Of a DNA stretch of 64,000 nt, positions 8,710 to 18,012 are shown one piece after another. Under the pieces are notes generated by a model. The model searched no databases. It had not been told where the DNA came from and saw nothing but the letters and a program-made list of their open reading frames with translations. The position numbers were made by a program, and so were the translations under genes. Source of the DNA: JBGVMW01 sp045125095 (lineage in GTDB: Bacteria; Bacillota; Clostridia; Lachnospirales; Lachnospiraceae); assembly GCA_045125095.1 (NCBI GenBank), contig JBGVMW010000141.1:52050-116049 (forward strand). Direction: 5' to 3'. The first letter of the stretch is position 1, and every line of letters starts with the position of its first letter.

Positions 8710-9960
8710 ATGGGAATGACAATTGCAGAAAAAATTATTGCCAGAGCAGCAGGCGTTTCAGAAGTAAAGCCGGGCGATATCCATACCGTTGAAGTAGATC
8801 AGTTAATGAGTAATGATGGTACCACACATCTTACGATTGATATGTATCATAATAAATTAAAAAATCCAAAGATTGCAGATGTAAATAAATTAGTATGGAT
8901 TGTAGATCACAATGTACCATCAGACAGTCCAAAAACAGCAGCTTCTCACAAGAAAATGAGAGATTTTTCAAAAGAGCATGGCATTACTTTTTATGAGGGT
9001 CAGGGTGTCTGTCACCAGATTATGATGGAAAATCATGTTCGTCCGGGACAGCTTATTTTTGGTGCAGACAGCCATACCTGTGCATACGGTGCATTAGGTG
9101 CATTTGGTACAGGTGTGGGATGTACGGATTATCTGTATGCTATGGTAACAGGAAAGTCATGGGTATTAGTACCGGAGACGATTCGTTTTAATTTAACAGG
9201 CAAATTAAAAGCAGGAGTCTATGCAAGAGATGTGATCTTAACTATCATCGGAAAAATTGGTGCCAACGGTGCCAACTACAAGGCGATGGAATTTGCCGGA
9301 GAAGGCTTAAAGACTTTAAACATGAGTGACCGTATTTCTATCTGTAATCTGTGTGTAGAAGCTGGCGCAAAGACTGCGCTCATGGAGGTAGATGAAGTAG
9401 CCATGGATTACTTAAAAGAGCATGGCAGAGAACCGGTTGCTACCTATACAAGTGATGAAGATGCAACATTTTCAGAAGTATATGACATCGATTTAGGCGA
9501 AATTGAGCCAATCGTGGCAAAGCCACATTTTGTAGATAATGTAGTTCCTGCAAAAGAATGTGCAGGTGTAAAAATAGACGAAGCCTTTTTAGGTTCCTGC
9601 AACAACGGACGTTTAGAGGATTTAAGAGTAGGTGCAGAAATTCTTAAAGGCAAAAAAGTTCACCCATTAGTACGGTTTTTAGTAGTTCCGGCAAGTAACG
9701 CCGTATATCAGGCAGCCTTAGAAGAAGGTCTTATCGATATCTTTATGGAAGCCGGTGCTATCGTTATGAACGCCAACTGTAGCGTATGTTGGGGAAGCTG
9801 CCAGGGTGTAATCGGCGAAGGAGAAACCTTAATCAGTACCGGTACCCGTAACTTCAAAGGACGCGCCGGACATCCGGATTCCTTTGTGTATTTAGCATCT
9901 GCCGCAACGGTAACCGCATCCGCAATTAAAGGTGTGATTGCGACTGCAGATGAAGTGTAA
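8710..9960 (+). CDS. leuC: Isopropylmalate isomerase/homoaconitase-type large subunit, first pair
   Basis: A 416-residue catalytic subunit, the shorter LeuC2/HacA class rather than the roughly 465-aa enterobacterial LeuC. Iron-sulfur ligands are present: C297 in GSCNNGR and C357/C360 in NCSVC. GADSHTCAYG and CHQI are conserved. Two departures are visible: GSCNNGR instead of GSCTNGR, and WGSCQGV after the cysteine pair instead of the usual glycine-rich run. It therefore looks like a functional dehydratase/isomerase whose substrate may differ from 3-isopropylmalate. It overlaps operonically with the upstream small subunit and is followed by a repeat element, then a second small-large pair. No leuA or leuB is nearby. 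Confidence 0.8.
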   Translation: MGMTIAEKIIARAAGVSEVKPGDIHTVEVDQLMSNDGTTHLTIDMYHNKLKNPKIADVNKLVWIVDHNVPSDSPKTAASHKKMRDFSKEHGITFYEGQGVCHQIMMENHVRPGQLIFGADSHTCAYGALGAFGTGVGCTDYLYAMVTGKSWVLVPETIRFNLTGKLKAGVYARDVILTIIGKIGANGANYKAMEFAGEGLKTLNMSDRISICNLCVEAGAKTALMEVDEVAMDYLKEHGREPVATYTSDEDATFSEVYDIDLGEIEPIVAKPHFVDNVVPAKECAGVKIDEAFLGSCNNGRLEDLRVGAEILKGKKVHPLVRFLVVPASNAVYQAALEEGLIDIFMEAGAIVMNANCSVCWGSCQGVIGEGETLISTGTRNFKGRAGHPDSFVYLASAATVTASAIKGVIATADEV

Positions 9961-9987
9961 GTAAGAAGTAAGAATGAAACTTAGATA

Positions 9988-10099
9988 GTAACTATTCAGA
10001 ATAGGACTTCGCAGTCCGTAAGAAAATACTGTGGTTGCATTTTAACTAGGAATGTAATTCAGGGTTAAATGGTAACTTACGAGGGTACTGAATAGTTAC
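9988..10099 (+). repeat. Dispersed inverted-end repeat, family D, copy 2 (complete)
   Basis: 112 bp bounded by a perfect 12-bp inverted repeat: GTAACTATTCAG at 9988-9999 and CTGAATAGTTAC at 10088-10099. It lies between the two isomerase subunit pairs and carries no ORF. Internal CAGTCCGTAAGAAAAT and GTGGTTGCA blocks are shared with the copy at 5661-5735. Confidence 0.85.
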
Positions 10100-10123
10100 C
10101 TTAAATAAAAGAAAGGAACAATC

Positions 10124-10615
10124 ATGGAACAATTCACTGGAAAAGTATGGTTACTTGGCGATGATATCGACACCGACATTATCATCCCAACAGAATATTT
10201 AGCATTAAAAACAGTAAAGGACATGACCCCATATGCCTTTTCCCCACTCCGTCCGGAATTAGCAGGACAGATTGAACCGGGAGATATCATTGTGGCAGGA
10301 AAGAACTTCGGCTGTGGTTCCTCCAGAGAACAGGCACCGGAAATCATCAAAGCATTGGGTGTAAAATGTGTCATTGCAAAATCATTTGCAAGAATTTTCT
10401 TCCGTAATTCCATCAACAATGGTCTGCTGTTGATAGAAAATCCGGACCTTAGAGAAGCAGTAGAAGAAGGCGACACCATTGAAGTAACCGTAAATGAGCA
10501 GATTACACATAAGGGCAATTCATACCCAATTACATCACTGCCTCAGAATCTGGTAGATATCATTAACGCAGGTGGTCTGGTAAAGGCAATGCGTAAGAGA
10601 AATGGATTAGATTAG
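10124..10615 (+). CDS. leuD: Isopropylmalate isomerase/homoaconitase-type small subunit, second pair
   Basis: A 163-residue small subunit with DTDIIIPTEYL, FGCGSSREQAP and AKSFARIFFRNSINNG. It is clearly paralogous to the gene at 8230 but distinct: its specificity loop reads ALK after EYL. IIP is retained here, as in most LeuD proteins, whereas the first copy has IIA. The start is supported by AAAGAAAGGAAC upstream. The large subunit follows after 11 nt. As with the first pair, the substrate is inferred only at family level; if one pair serves leucine or isoleucine synthesis, this is the more conventional candidate. Confidence 0.82.
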   Translation: MEQFTGKVWLLGDDIDTDIIIPTEYLALKTVKDMTPYAFSPLRPELAGQIEPGDIIVAGKNFGCGSSREQAPEIIKALGVKCVIAKSFARIFFRNSINNGLLLIENPDLREAVEEGDTIEVTVNEQITHKGNSYPITSLPQNLVDIINAGGLVKAMRKRNGLD

Positions 10616-10626
10616 GAGGAAGCACA

Positions 10627-11871
10627 ATGGGCGCAACAATTATCGAAAAAATTGTTCGAAAGAACACAGGAATTGATACAGCAAAAGCAAATGATATTGT
10701 AACGGTGAATGTAGACCGTGTCATGATACATGATATTTTTATTCCATTTGTAGCGGAGAAATTCGAGGAAATGGGATTTACAAAGCTTTGGGATGCGGAC
10801 AAAGTCGTATTGATATATGACCATTTAGTACCGGCAAGTCAAGTGGACGATACCAGACATTTCCGTGTGGGAAATGAATTCGTAGAAAAATACGGAATGA
10901 AGAATATCCACCGTTCCGACGGAATCTGCCATCAGCTTATGACAGAGGCGGGTTATGTAAAGCCTGGCAATATCGTATTTGGTACAGACAGCCATACGAC
11001 TACATATGGATGTGTAGGTGCATTTTCATCCGGTATCGGTTACACAGAAATGGCGAGTATTTTAGGAACAGGTACCATGTGGATTAAGGTACCGGAGACC
11101 ATTCGTGTTAATATTACAGGTACTTTGCCAGCTAATGTAACTTCTAAGGATATCATCCTTCGCCTGATTGGTGATTTAGGAGCAGATGGTGCTACTTACA
11201 AGGCGTTGGAGTTTGCCGGTGATACGGTGGAAGCTATGAGTGTGGCAAGCCGTATGACAATTGCAAACATGGCAATTGAAGCAGGTGCGAAATGTGCGTT
11301 ATTTACACCGGACGAAAAGACAGCAGAATACTGTAACATGCAACTGACGGATGCAGAGCGCGATTTGGTTGGTGATGCAGATGCTTCCTATGTAAAGGTT
11401 ATCAATTACAAGGCAGAGGAGTTTGTTCCTGTTTTGGCATGTCCGTCACAGGTGGACAATATCAAGCCGGTCAGTGAGTTAGAAGGAACAGAAATTGACC
11501 AGGTATTTATTGGTTCCTGTACCAATGGACGTTTAGAAGATTTAGAGAAGGCAGCAGCTTATTTAAAGGGTAAAAAGGTGGCTCCTTATGTGAAATGTAT
11601 TGTGACACCGGCAAGCCGTAAGATATACAGAGAAGCAGCTGCAAACGGTACACTTGCCATTTTGGCAGAAGCAGGTGCCATCATTACACATCCCGGCTGT
11701 GGTCTCTGTTGTGGACGTACCGGTGGTATCTTAACAGACGGTGAGCGGGTAGTGGCTACCAATAACCGTAATTTCTTAGGAAGAATGGGAACCTCAAAAG
11801 TAGAAATCTTCCTGGCGTCTCCTGCAACAGCAGCAGCATGTGCAGTGGCAGGTAAAATTGTGATGCCATAG
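10627..11871 (+). CDS. leuC: Isopropylmalate isomerase/homoaconitase-type large subunit, second pair
   Basis: A 414-residue catalytic subunit. Cluster ligands are C298 (GSCTNGR) and C358/C361 (HPGCGLCCG), with the canonical FGTDSHTTTYG active-site loop. The CGLCCG sequence, with an extra adjacent cysteine, is unusual compared with the CGPC pattern of standard LeuC. TAGGAGGA precedes the ATG. It ends the four-gene cluster; 87 nt separate it from the next gene, which has an unrelated look. Homologues of this class include LeuC2, archaeal homoaconitase and 2,3-dimethylmalate dehydratase; I cannot separate these by eye. Confidence 0.82.
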   Translation: MGATIIEKIVRKNTGIDTAKANDIVTVNVDRVMIHDIFIPFVAEKFEEMGFTKLWDADKVVLIYDHLVPASQVDDTRHFRVGNEFVEKYGMKNIHRSDGICHQLMTEAGYVKPGNIVFGTDSHTTTYGCVGAFSSGIGYTEMASILGTGTMWIKVPETIRVNITGTLPANVTSKDIILRLIGDLGADGATYKALEFAGDTVEAMSVASRMTIANMAIEAGAKCALFTPDEKTAEYCNMQLTDAERDLVGDADASYVKVINYKAEEFVPVLACPSQVDNIKPVSELEGTEIDQVFIGSCTNGRLEDLEKAAAYLKGKKVAPYVKCIVTPASRKIYREAAANGTLAILAEAGAIITHPGCGLCCGRTGGILTDGERVVATNNRNFLGRMGTSKVEIFLASPATAAACAVAGKIVMP

Positions 11872-11958
11872 TAAGAGAAATATAGTAATAATTTTTCTAA
11901 TCCTTCCATATAGTAGAATGGGTGTAAATAACACTGCTATTGTAAGGAGGATGGGTAA

Positions 11959-13176
11959 ATGTCGGAATATAAGCGGTTTATGGCATATCTTTATGCGTAT
12001 GAAAGAGGGCAGAAGGCTGGCAATTGCGGATTTGCGAAAGTGACAGTGAAAAATGATGACGGTTTCGTGAATCTGCATGTCAAGCTTCCGAATCAGAAAA
12101 CAAGAATGGGATGTGCAGTGTACTTATATTACAGAAGTGAAGATAAGAGTAGAATGTACGGCGTTTCTATTGGCGAATTTGTGATTGTAAATGGAGTGGG
12201 AGAAGGTTCCCTTCCTTTTTCGGCAACCACAATCGGAATGGAACGCCGTTTCTTTTCAGAAATGGGAGGATTATATCTGGTATTAGATAACGAAGGAGTG
12301 ATTGCCACAGAATGGGAGGACATTCCTATAAGACCAGAATCTTTTCAGGTAGAATCAGGGGTGCAGGCAGAAACCGGGTGTATGGGGAGTGTGGAACAGG
12401 ATACGCAGTTTGAAGAAGGATTGGATGCAGAGGAAATAAAAGAGTCATCTGTACAAGAGGAGTTCCGGGCACAGGAAATGCAATCAGCAAGTGTGTCTGC
12501 GGAACAGCAAGTCACATATGAGACAATACCCACTCAGGATCAGAATCGGCAAGAAGTAATTACATCAGATATTTCCACGGAATTACATACAGAAGAATCA
12601 GAATCGAATTATGAGATGGAAACAGAATCAAAACCGGAGATTACGGTTACAGACGAAGGTCATATTCATGCGGCATCTGCATTGGCAGAGGAAAGACCGG
12701 TGCAAACTTGTATGGCAGGCAGAAATGGATCTTGTCCATATCAAAAGGAAGAACGAAACCGGGAAACGATTCGTGAGCCGGAAGAATGCAAAACAGCAAA
12801 GGAACCAGAACGCATATCTCCGTTTATGGATAAATGGACACAGTTAAAAAGCAGATATCCGGTGGTATCGCCCTTTGACAACGATGATTCGATCACCTGC
12901 ATCCGCATCCAGCCCAAGGATATTTGTCTGTTAAATCGCAAAGAATGGATTCTTGGCAATAATAATTTTCTTCTACATGGCTACTGTAATTACCGGTACC
13001 TGCTTTTAGGAAAGATAGAAGCAGAAGGAAAATACATTATTTGTGTACCTGGTAATTTTTATTCAAAGGAAAAAATGATGGCGTCAATGTTCGGCTTCCA
13101 GAATTTTAAAATGGCAGGTAATGGAGAACTGCGTCAGGGAGAATTCGGGTACTGGTATCGGGAGATTGCGTTATAA
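11959..13176 (+). CDS. Uncharacterised protein, possible DUF6128 family
   Basis: A 405-residue protein whose function I do not recognise. It has two conserved-looking ends joined by a low-complexity acidic linker. The N-terminal domain (about 1-115) is beta-rich and soluble-looking (YLYAYERGQKAGNCGFAKV, MGCAVYLYYR). The linker (about 120-285) is rich in E, Q and S. The C-terminal domain (about 290-405) holds FDNDDSITCIRIQPKDI, FLLHGYCNYRYLLLG and VPGNFYSKEKMMASMFGF, which I tentatively associate with DUF6128 of Lachnospiraceae. There is no signal peptide or membrane segment. TAAGGAGGATGGG supports the ATG. It is transcribed alone and converges on the radical SAM gene. Confidence 0.75.
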   Translation: MSEYKRFMAYLYAYERGQKAGNCGFAKVTVKNDDGFVNLHVKLPNQKTRMGCAVYLYYRSEDKSRMYGVSIGEFVIVNGVGEGSLPFSATTIGMERRFFSEMGGLYLVLDNEGVIATEWEDIPIRPESFQVESGVQAETGCMGSVEQDTQFEEGLDAEEIKESSVQEEFRAQEMQSASVSAEQQVTYETIPTQDQNRQEVITSDISTELHTEESESNYEMETESKPEITVTDEGHIHAASALAEERPVQTCMAGRNGSCPYQKEERNRETIREPEECKTAKEPERISPFMDKWTQLKSRYPVVSPFDNDDSITCIRIQPKDICLLNRKEWILGNNNFLLHGYCNYRYLLLGKIEAEGKYIICVPGNFYSKEKMMASMFGFQNFKMAGNGELRQGEFGYWYREIAL

Positions 13177-13238
13177 TTCTATAACAACTGCTAAATTACA
13201 TTGAATATTTATGCGGAAAGGATAGAGGCAATGTTCGA

Positions 13239-13964
13239 TTAACGAAGTTCTGTATGTGGAACAGATTCCCTTGCGGCTTGCAACAGAAGCATAGCTTCTT
13301 CTTCGCTGAAAGAAGACAACAACGGTTCTGGTTGACAGCCGGTTTCCACCTGCATCATGGCATGGATTAAAACATCACCGGAATCCTTGTAATTTTGCAG
13401 ATAATACCGTTTACAGCCTTTAATCTCCGTGGCAATATCCCGTATCATATCTGCATCATGAAGTTCTCGCACCACAGTAGTGCGGAATTCATATTCCATG
13501 TCTGAGGAGAGCAACAGAGAAAGAGATTCTTGAATTCTTTCATAGGAAATACCAGCGAATCCGGTAATCTGCTGGTAACGCTCTTTAGAAGCTTTGATAT
13601 CCATAGCAACATAATCAAGTAGCTGTTCCTGCAATAACAGACGAATCATATCCGGGTTTGTACCATTTGTATCTAATTTCACAAGGAACCCCAGTTGCTT
13701 CACACGACGAATAAATGCAGGAAGTTCCGTGTACAAAGTAGGCTCTCCGCCACTGATACACAATCCATCAATTAACCCTGTTCGTTTTCTAAGGAAAGAG
13801 AGTACCTCCTCCTCCGAGAACGCATCAGGGTTATTTTCATTTCGGACAAGTCTGCTATTATGACAATAAGGACACCGCAAATTGCATCCCCCCACAAAAA
13901 CAATCCCAGCCACATGCCCCGGATAATCTAATAAAGTTGTTTTCTGAAATCCCTGAAAAATCAT
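13239..13964 (-). CDS. Anaerobic ribonucleotide reductase-activating protein-like radical SAM enzyme
   Basis: A 241-residue radical SAM protein with the cluster motif C27-x3-C31-x2-C34 (CNLRCPYC) and the SAM-binding GGEP segment. It resembles the NrdG2 group that generates the glycyl radical on class III ribonucleotide reductase. It starts with FQGFQKTTLLDYPG, which is typical of that group. No nrdD is next to it, so the partner must lie elsewhere; pyruvate formate-lyase-type or other glycyl radical enzymes are alternatives. GAAGGGGGTG precedes the ATG. Confidence 0.82.
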   Translation of the reverse strand: MIFQGFQKTTLLDYPGHVAGIVFVGGCNLRCPYCHNSRLVRNENNPDAFSEEEVLSFLRKRTGLIDGLCISGGEPTLYTELPAFIRRVKQLGFLVKLDTNGTNPDMIRLLLQEQLLDYVAMDIKASKERYQQITGFAGISYERIQESLSLLLSSDMEYEFRTTVVRELHDADMIRDIATEIKGCKRYYLQNYKDSGDVLIHAMMQVETGCQPEPLLSSFSEEEAMLLLQAARESVPHTELR

Positions 13965-14075
13965 GCCACCGCACCCCCTTCTGACACTTCATGGACGGGT
14001 AGAAAAATTTATTTATATTTATCTAACGCATATTTTATGATAAAATAAGCAAAAGCACAAGAGAGGAACACACAT

Positions 14076-14558
14076 ATGACCCAGGATGAACGATTTATGA
14101 AAGAAGCCATCAAGCAGGCAAAAAAAGCGTATAAACTCTTAGAAGTTCCTATCGGCTGTGTAATAGTCCATGAGGGAAAAATCATAGCCAGAGGTTATAA
14201 TAGAAGAAATACCGACAAGAATACCCTTGCGCATGCGGAACTGACAGCCATACGAAAAGCGGCTAAGGTCTTAGGAGACTGGCGGTTAGAAGGATGCACC
14301 ATGTATGTAACTCTAGAGCCTTGCCAAATGTGTGCCGGAGCGTTGGTACAGGCAAGAATTGATAAAGTGTATATCGGATGCATGAATAAAAAGGCAGGCT
14401 GCGCAGGTTCTGTTCTCAACCTGTTAGAAATGCAGGAATTTAATCACCAGGTAGAGACGGAACGCGGATTGTTGGAGGAAGAGTGCAGCACCATGCTTTC
14501 GACATTTTTTAAGGAGCTGCGTATCGCTCATAAAGAGAAGCGGGATAAAGAAAAATAA
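14076..14558 (+). CDS. tadA: tRNA-specific adenosine-34 deaminase
   Basis: A 160-residue zinc deaminase that converts A34 of tRNA-Arg(ACG) to inosine for wobble decoding. The zinc and catalytic motifs are H53-A-E55 and P82-C83-x2-C86 (PCQMC). Start ATG follows AGAGGAA. In many Clostridia tadA is followed by the SRP RNA gene and dnaX; here a two-component system follows and I found no SRP RNA-like sequence in 14559-14677. Confidence 0.93.
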   Translation: MTQDERFMKEAIKQAKKAYKLLEVPIGCVIVHEGKIIARGYNRRNTDKNTLAHAELTAIRKAAKVLGDWRLEGCTMYVTLEPCQMCAGALVQARIDKVYIGCMNKKAGCAGSVLNLLEMQEFNHQVETERGLLEEECSTMLSTFFKELRIAHKEKRDKEK

Positions 14559-14677
14559 GGTAATTTAATGAATAATTAATAAATCTCTTTCACTTTTCTT
14601 AAAAATAGGACTTTAGAATACTTGTTATAGTCGGATAGAAAAGCGTAAGAGTATACTACCAAAAAGGAGGTGGAATC

Positions 14678-15373
14678 GTGTTTACAGTGTTGGTGTGTGA
14701 TGATGACAAGGAAATAGTGAATGCGATAGAAATATATCTGGTGCAGGAAGGTTATCGAGTGTTAAAAGCATATGATGGAATTCAGGCAATAGATATGTTG
14801 AAAAAAGAGGAAGTGCATCTTTTAGTAATTGATGTGATGATGCCACGAATGGATGGAATTCGTGCAACATTAAAGATTCGTGAGGAAAGTAGCATTCCCA
14901 TTATTATTTTATCTGCAAAAACAGAAGATTCTGATAAGATATTAGGATTAAATATCGGTGCAGATGATTATGTGAGCAAGCCATTCAATCCATTGGAGCT
15001 GGTGGCAAGAGTAAAATCGCAGTTACGAAGATACACAGCACTTGGCACAATGAAGGAAGCAGAGGATGGTAATATTTTTTCTACAGGTGGTTTGGAAATC
15101 AATGATGATTTGAAGGAAGTCACTGTGGACGGCGAGTTAGTAAAGCTGACACCCATAGAATACAATATATTGCTTCTTCTTGTAAAACATCAGGGAAAAG
15201 TCTTCTCCATTAACCAGATTTATGAGAGTATCTGGAATGAGGATGCCATTGGAGCTGATAATACAGTAGCAGTTCATATCCGACATATACGTGAAAAGAT
15301 TGAGATAAACCCAAAAGACCCACGTTATTTAAAAGTGGTATGGGGAGTTGGCTATAAGGTCGAAAAGTTATAG
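14678..15373 (+). CDS. OmpR/PhoB-family response regulator
   Basis: A 231-residue cytoplasmic regulator. The receiver domain (1-120) has the acidic pocket D8-D9-D10, the phospho-acceptor D52 (LVIDVMMP) and the conserved Lys in VSKPFNP. The C-terminal winged helix (about 130-230) includes LTPIEYNILLLLVKHQGKVFS and VHIRHIREKIE. GTG start with AAAGGAGGTG upstream. It sits 21 nt before its sensor kinase, and both form one operon, probably from an extended -10 promoter (TGT-TATAGT, 14623-14631). Targets are unknown. Confidence 0.94.
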   Translation: MFTVLVCDDDKEIVNAIEIYLVQEGYRVLKAYDGIQAIDMLKKEEVHLLVIDVMMPRMDGIRATLKIREESSIPIIILSAKTEDSDKILGLNIGADDYVSKPFNPLELVARVKSQLRRYTALGTMKEAEDGNIFSTGGLEINDDLKEVTVDGELVKLTPIEYNILLLLVKHQGKVFSINQIYESIWNEDAIGADNTVAVHIRHIREKIEINPKDPRYLKVVWGVGYKVEKL

Positions 15374-15394
15374 CCGGAAAGGAGACGGTAGGAT

Positions 15395-17956
15395 ATGAAG
15401 CATCCATATTTCTGGAAAACAACAGTAATACTGTTACAGGTTATGTGCTTACTGGGTATATTTGGTATTTGTTATGCCGGGTATTACAAGGCTGGAAACA
15501 GTATTATTAGTATGGCTCAGATAGATGGAGGTAAGTACGAAAATACGGAATATTATCTGAATGAAGTGAACCGGCAGATTGTGTCCCTCAGTGACCTGGT
15601 TCAGCAAGAGGAAATGTTCAAAAAGGATGAGAGTGGAAGAATGTCATATACCATGAATATGAATAGTTATGGATATGATTTTATTGAATACGAAGTGGAG
15701 ACACTGTTAAATGCACAAGTAATCTGGTCTGCGTATACGATCGTATTTTCGTATGAAAGTGAAGAATTGGTTCCGGAAGATGGTGAAATTATACTGCCTG
15801 CAGAAGCAAGACGTATTATACTCGAAAGCAATGCGGAAGGACTCAGTCAGAAATATTTAGAAGAAGTTAAGGAAGAAGCAAAGAGTGAGGGCGAGAATTA
15901 TAATTGGATTTTGTATGATTCGGATGGAAGAGCTATTGGTGGTATGAAACCATTCGCAGAAGACAGCCAGTATGACGAAACCTTGAGTGTACAATACAAC
16001 TTCTCTATTTTAAATGAAAAGGCATCCGGTCTTCGGACGAAGGAAGGAAAAAGCCTGCTTGAGTATTGTAAAAAAATTCCTATCTATGAATATCAGAATG
16101 CCTTCTTTGTACTTGGCGATATGATAGAAAACGTGAAGTATGCTTATGACAATTATCAGCAACATCTATATCAGGCATCAGCTTCTGTCTGTGTTATGAT
16201 TGCAGGTGTAGAAAATGAATGTCTGTATAACAACGGTTCCGGAGCGTTTGTGGAGGATTTGTATACTGCTGGAGATAAGTGGTTAAAGACAGCAAAAGAA
16301 AATCAGGATAATTATAATTATATATATTTCAATAGCAAGAATTTTCGAATGGAGACCAGTCTGAATGTAGATACAAACCAGTTGTACGATTGGTATATGG
16401 ATCTGGGAGATATCTTTGACCATGATTTTGCTGCAGCAATTACCATTCCGGCAGGAGATATTTCTAACTATGAAATGCAGGATGCCCTTCGTGAAGGAAA
16501 AATTCTGTATGACCAGATACGCCCACAAATGAAATATTATGTAAGTGTGTTGTTGGGATGTCTGATAGTGTTTATTATTCTTCTGATTGCGTTTACCAGT
16601 ATGTGCGGACGTTCCAAGTCAGAAGGAATTACAGTAATCTGGTTTGATAAAATTCCTACCGAAATTGCCATATGTATTATGTTGGGATTAGCGCTGTTTG
16701 GCTGGTGTGTTACCGTTGCGGTATTCAAGGAGTCTCTTAGTCATATGAGTAACCTTATTTATCTTGGAATGGATATGACAATGGTTGTTATTCTACACCT
16801 GCTGTTCCTCTTTGGTTATTCTTCTCTTGTAAGAAGAATGAAGGCGGGAGTTCTGTGGAAGAACAGTATCGTAAAAATGTTATGGACAGGAGCAGTATTT
16901 TGTTTCAGCCATATTCATGAGACTGTTACAACATTAGCCGGATATGTGGTATTCCTATTGTTTAATATTTTTATGACTATGATGGCGTTTGTTGATGAAA
17001 GTTTTTATGCACTTGTAATTATGCTAGTTATAGATGCATTGGTTGGGGGATGTTTGTTGTATGAAGCTTACATCCGTCACAACATACAGAAAGCAGTAAA
17101 ACGTATTTCAGATGGCGATATTACTTATCAAATGGATACTTCCTACATACAAGGTAGTTACCGTAAGCTGGTTGATAATCTGAACCATATCGGCGAAGGC
17201 TTGCAGGGTGCGGTGGATGCCAATATGAAAAATGAACGCTTAAAAACAGATTTGATTACAAATGTATCCCACGATATCAAAACGCCGCTTACTTCAATTA
17301 TCAATTATATTGGTTTGATTAAGCGAGAGGATGTGGAAAATGAGCGAATCAGGGAATATGTGAACGTATTAGATCAAAAAGCCCAACGGTTAAAATCCTT
17401 AACAGAGGACTTAGTTGAGGTATCCAGAATTACATCAGGAAATATTGTTCTGCAAATAATGCCGCTTGATTTCGTGGAAATTGTCCAGCAGACGGCTGCT
17501 GAATTTGATGAAAAATTCGAAGAACGCAATTTGCAGTTAATTATGAATTTTCCACCGGAAAGCATTACCATTCATGCGGATGGCAGAAGGTTATACAGAG
17601 TCATTGAAAATCTGTTTAATAATGTTGCTAAGTATGCGATGCCAGCCACAAGGGTGTATGTAGATATTTTCTTAGAAACTGGGGGGAGTAAGGCCGTGTT
17701 GTCAGTAAAAAATATATCCGAAAATCCTTTGAACATTCAGGAAAAAGACCTTACGGAGCGATTTATTCGTGGTGATGTGTCAAGAACTACAGAGGGAAGT
17801 GGGTTAGGCCTTTCTATAGCAAAAAACCTGACAGAAGCCCAGGGTGGTGTATTTGAAATTTATCTGGATGGAGACTTGTTCCGGGTGACGATTACATTTC
17901 CACGCATACGTCGTGAATTTGCAAAAGTAGAGGAAGAAAAGGGACAGGAAGAATAG
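15395..17956 (+). CDS. Polytopic membrane sensor histidine kinase
   Basis: An 853-residue kinase partner of the regulator immediately upstream. TM1 (about 8-29) is followed by an extracytoplasmic region of about 350 residues. Several further hydrophobic segments (about residues 384-560) look like five to six TMs. Next come a HAMP-like linker, the H-box NVSHDIKTPLTS (His at about 626), the N-box (VIENLFNNVAKYA) and the G-box GSGLGLSIAKN. The kinase core resembles VanS/ResE-like enzymes that pair with OmpR regulators. The multi-TM module between the sensor and the kinase core is unusual and may itself sense membrane or cell-wall state; this is inference. Confidence 0.92.
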   Translation: MKHPYFWKTTVILLQVMCLLGIFGICYAGYYKAGNSIISMAQIDGGKYENTEYYLNEVNRQIVSLSDLVQQEEMFKKDESGRMSYTMNMNSYGYDFIEYEVETLLNAQVIWSAYTIVFSYESEELVPEDGEIILPAEARRIILESNAEGLSQKYLEEVKEEAKSEGENYNWILYDSDGRAIGGMKPFAEDSQYDETLSVQYNFSILNEKASGLRTKEGKSLLEYCKKIPIYEYQNAFFVLGDMIENVKYAYDNYQQHLYQASASVCVMIAGVENECLYNNGSGAFVEDLYTAGDKWLKTAKENQDNYNYIYFNSKNFRMETSLNVDTNQLYDWYMDLGDIFDHDFAAAITIPAGDISNYEMQDALREGKILYDQIRPQMKYYVSVLLGCLIVFIILLIAFTSMCGRSKSEGITVIWFDKIPTEIAICIMLGLALFGWCVTVAVFKESLSHMSNLIYLGMDMTMVVILHLLFLFGYSSLVRRMKAGVLWKNSIVKMLWTGAVFCFSHIHETVTTLAGYVVFLLFNIFMTMMAFVDESFYALVIMLVIDALVGGCLLYEAYIRHNIQKAVKRISDGDITYQMDTSYIQGSYRKLVDNLNHIGEGLQGAVDANMKNERLKTDLITNVSHDIKTPLTSIINYIGLIKREDVENERIREYVNVLDQKAQRLKSLTEDLVEVSRITSGNIVLQIMPLDFVEIVQQTAAEFDEKFEERNLQLIMNFPPESITIHADGRRLYRVIENLFNNVAKYAMPATRVYVDIFLETGGSKAVLSVKNISENPLNIQEKDLTERFIRGDVSRTTEGSGLGLSIAKNLTEAQGGVFEIYLDGDLFRVTITFPRIRREFAKVEEEKGQEE

Positions 17957-18012
17957 ATGCTATGCAAAAACAGAATATGAGTATGCATGTTTTTGATACA
18001 AGATGCTAAGAT

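Noticed and set aside
14559..14677. SRP RNA gene expected after tadA in many Clostridia
   Set aside because: The interval is short and AT-rich, without the conserved GGAAGCA apical loop or the pairing expected.
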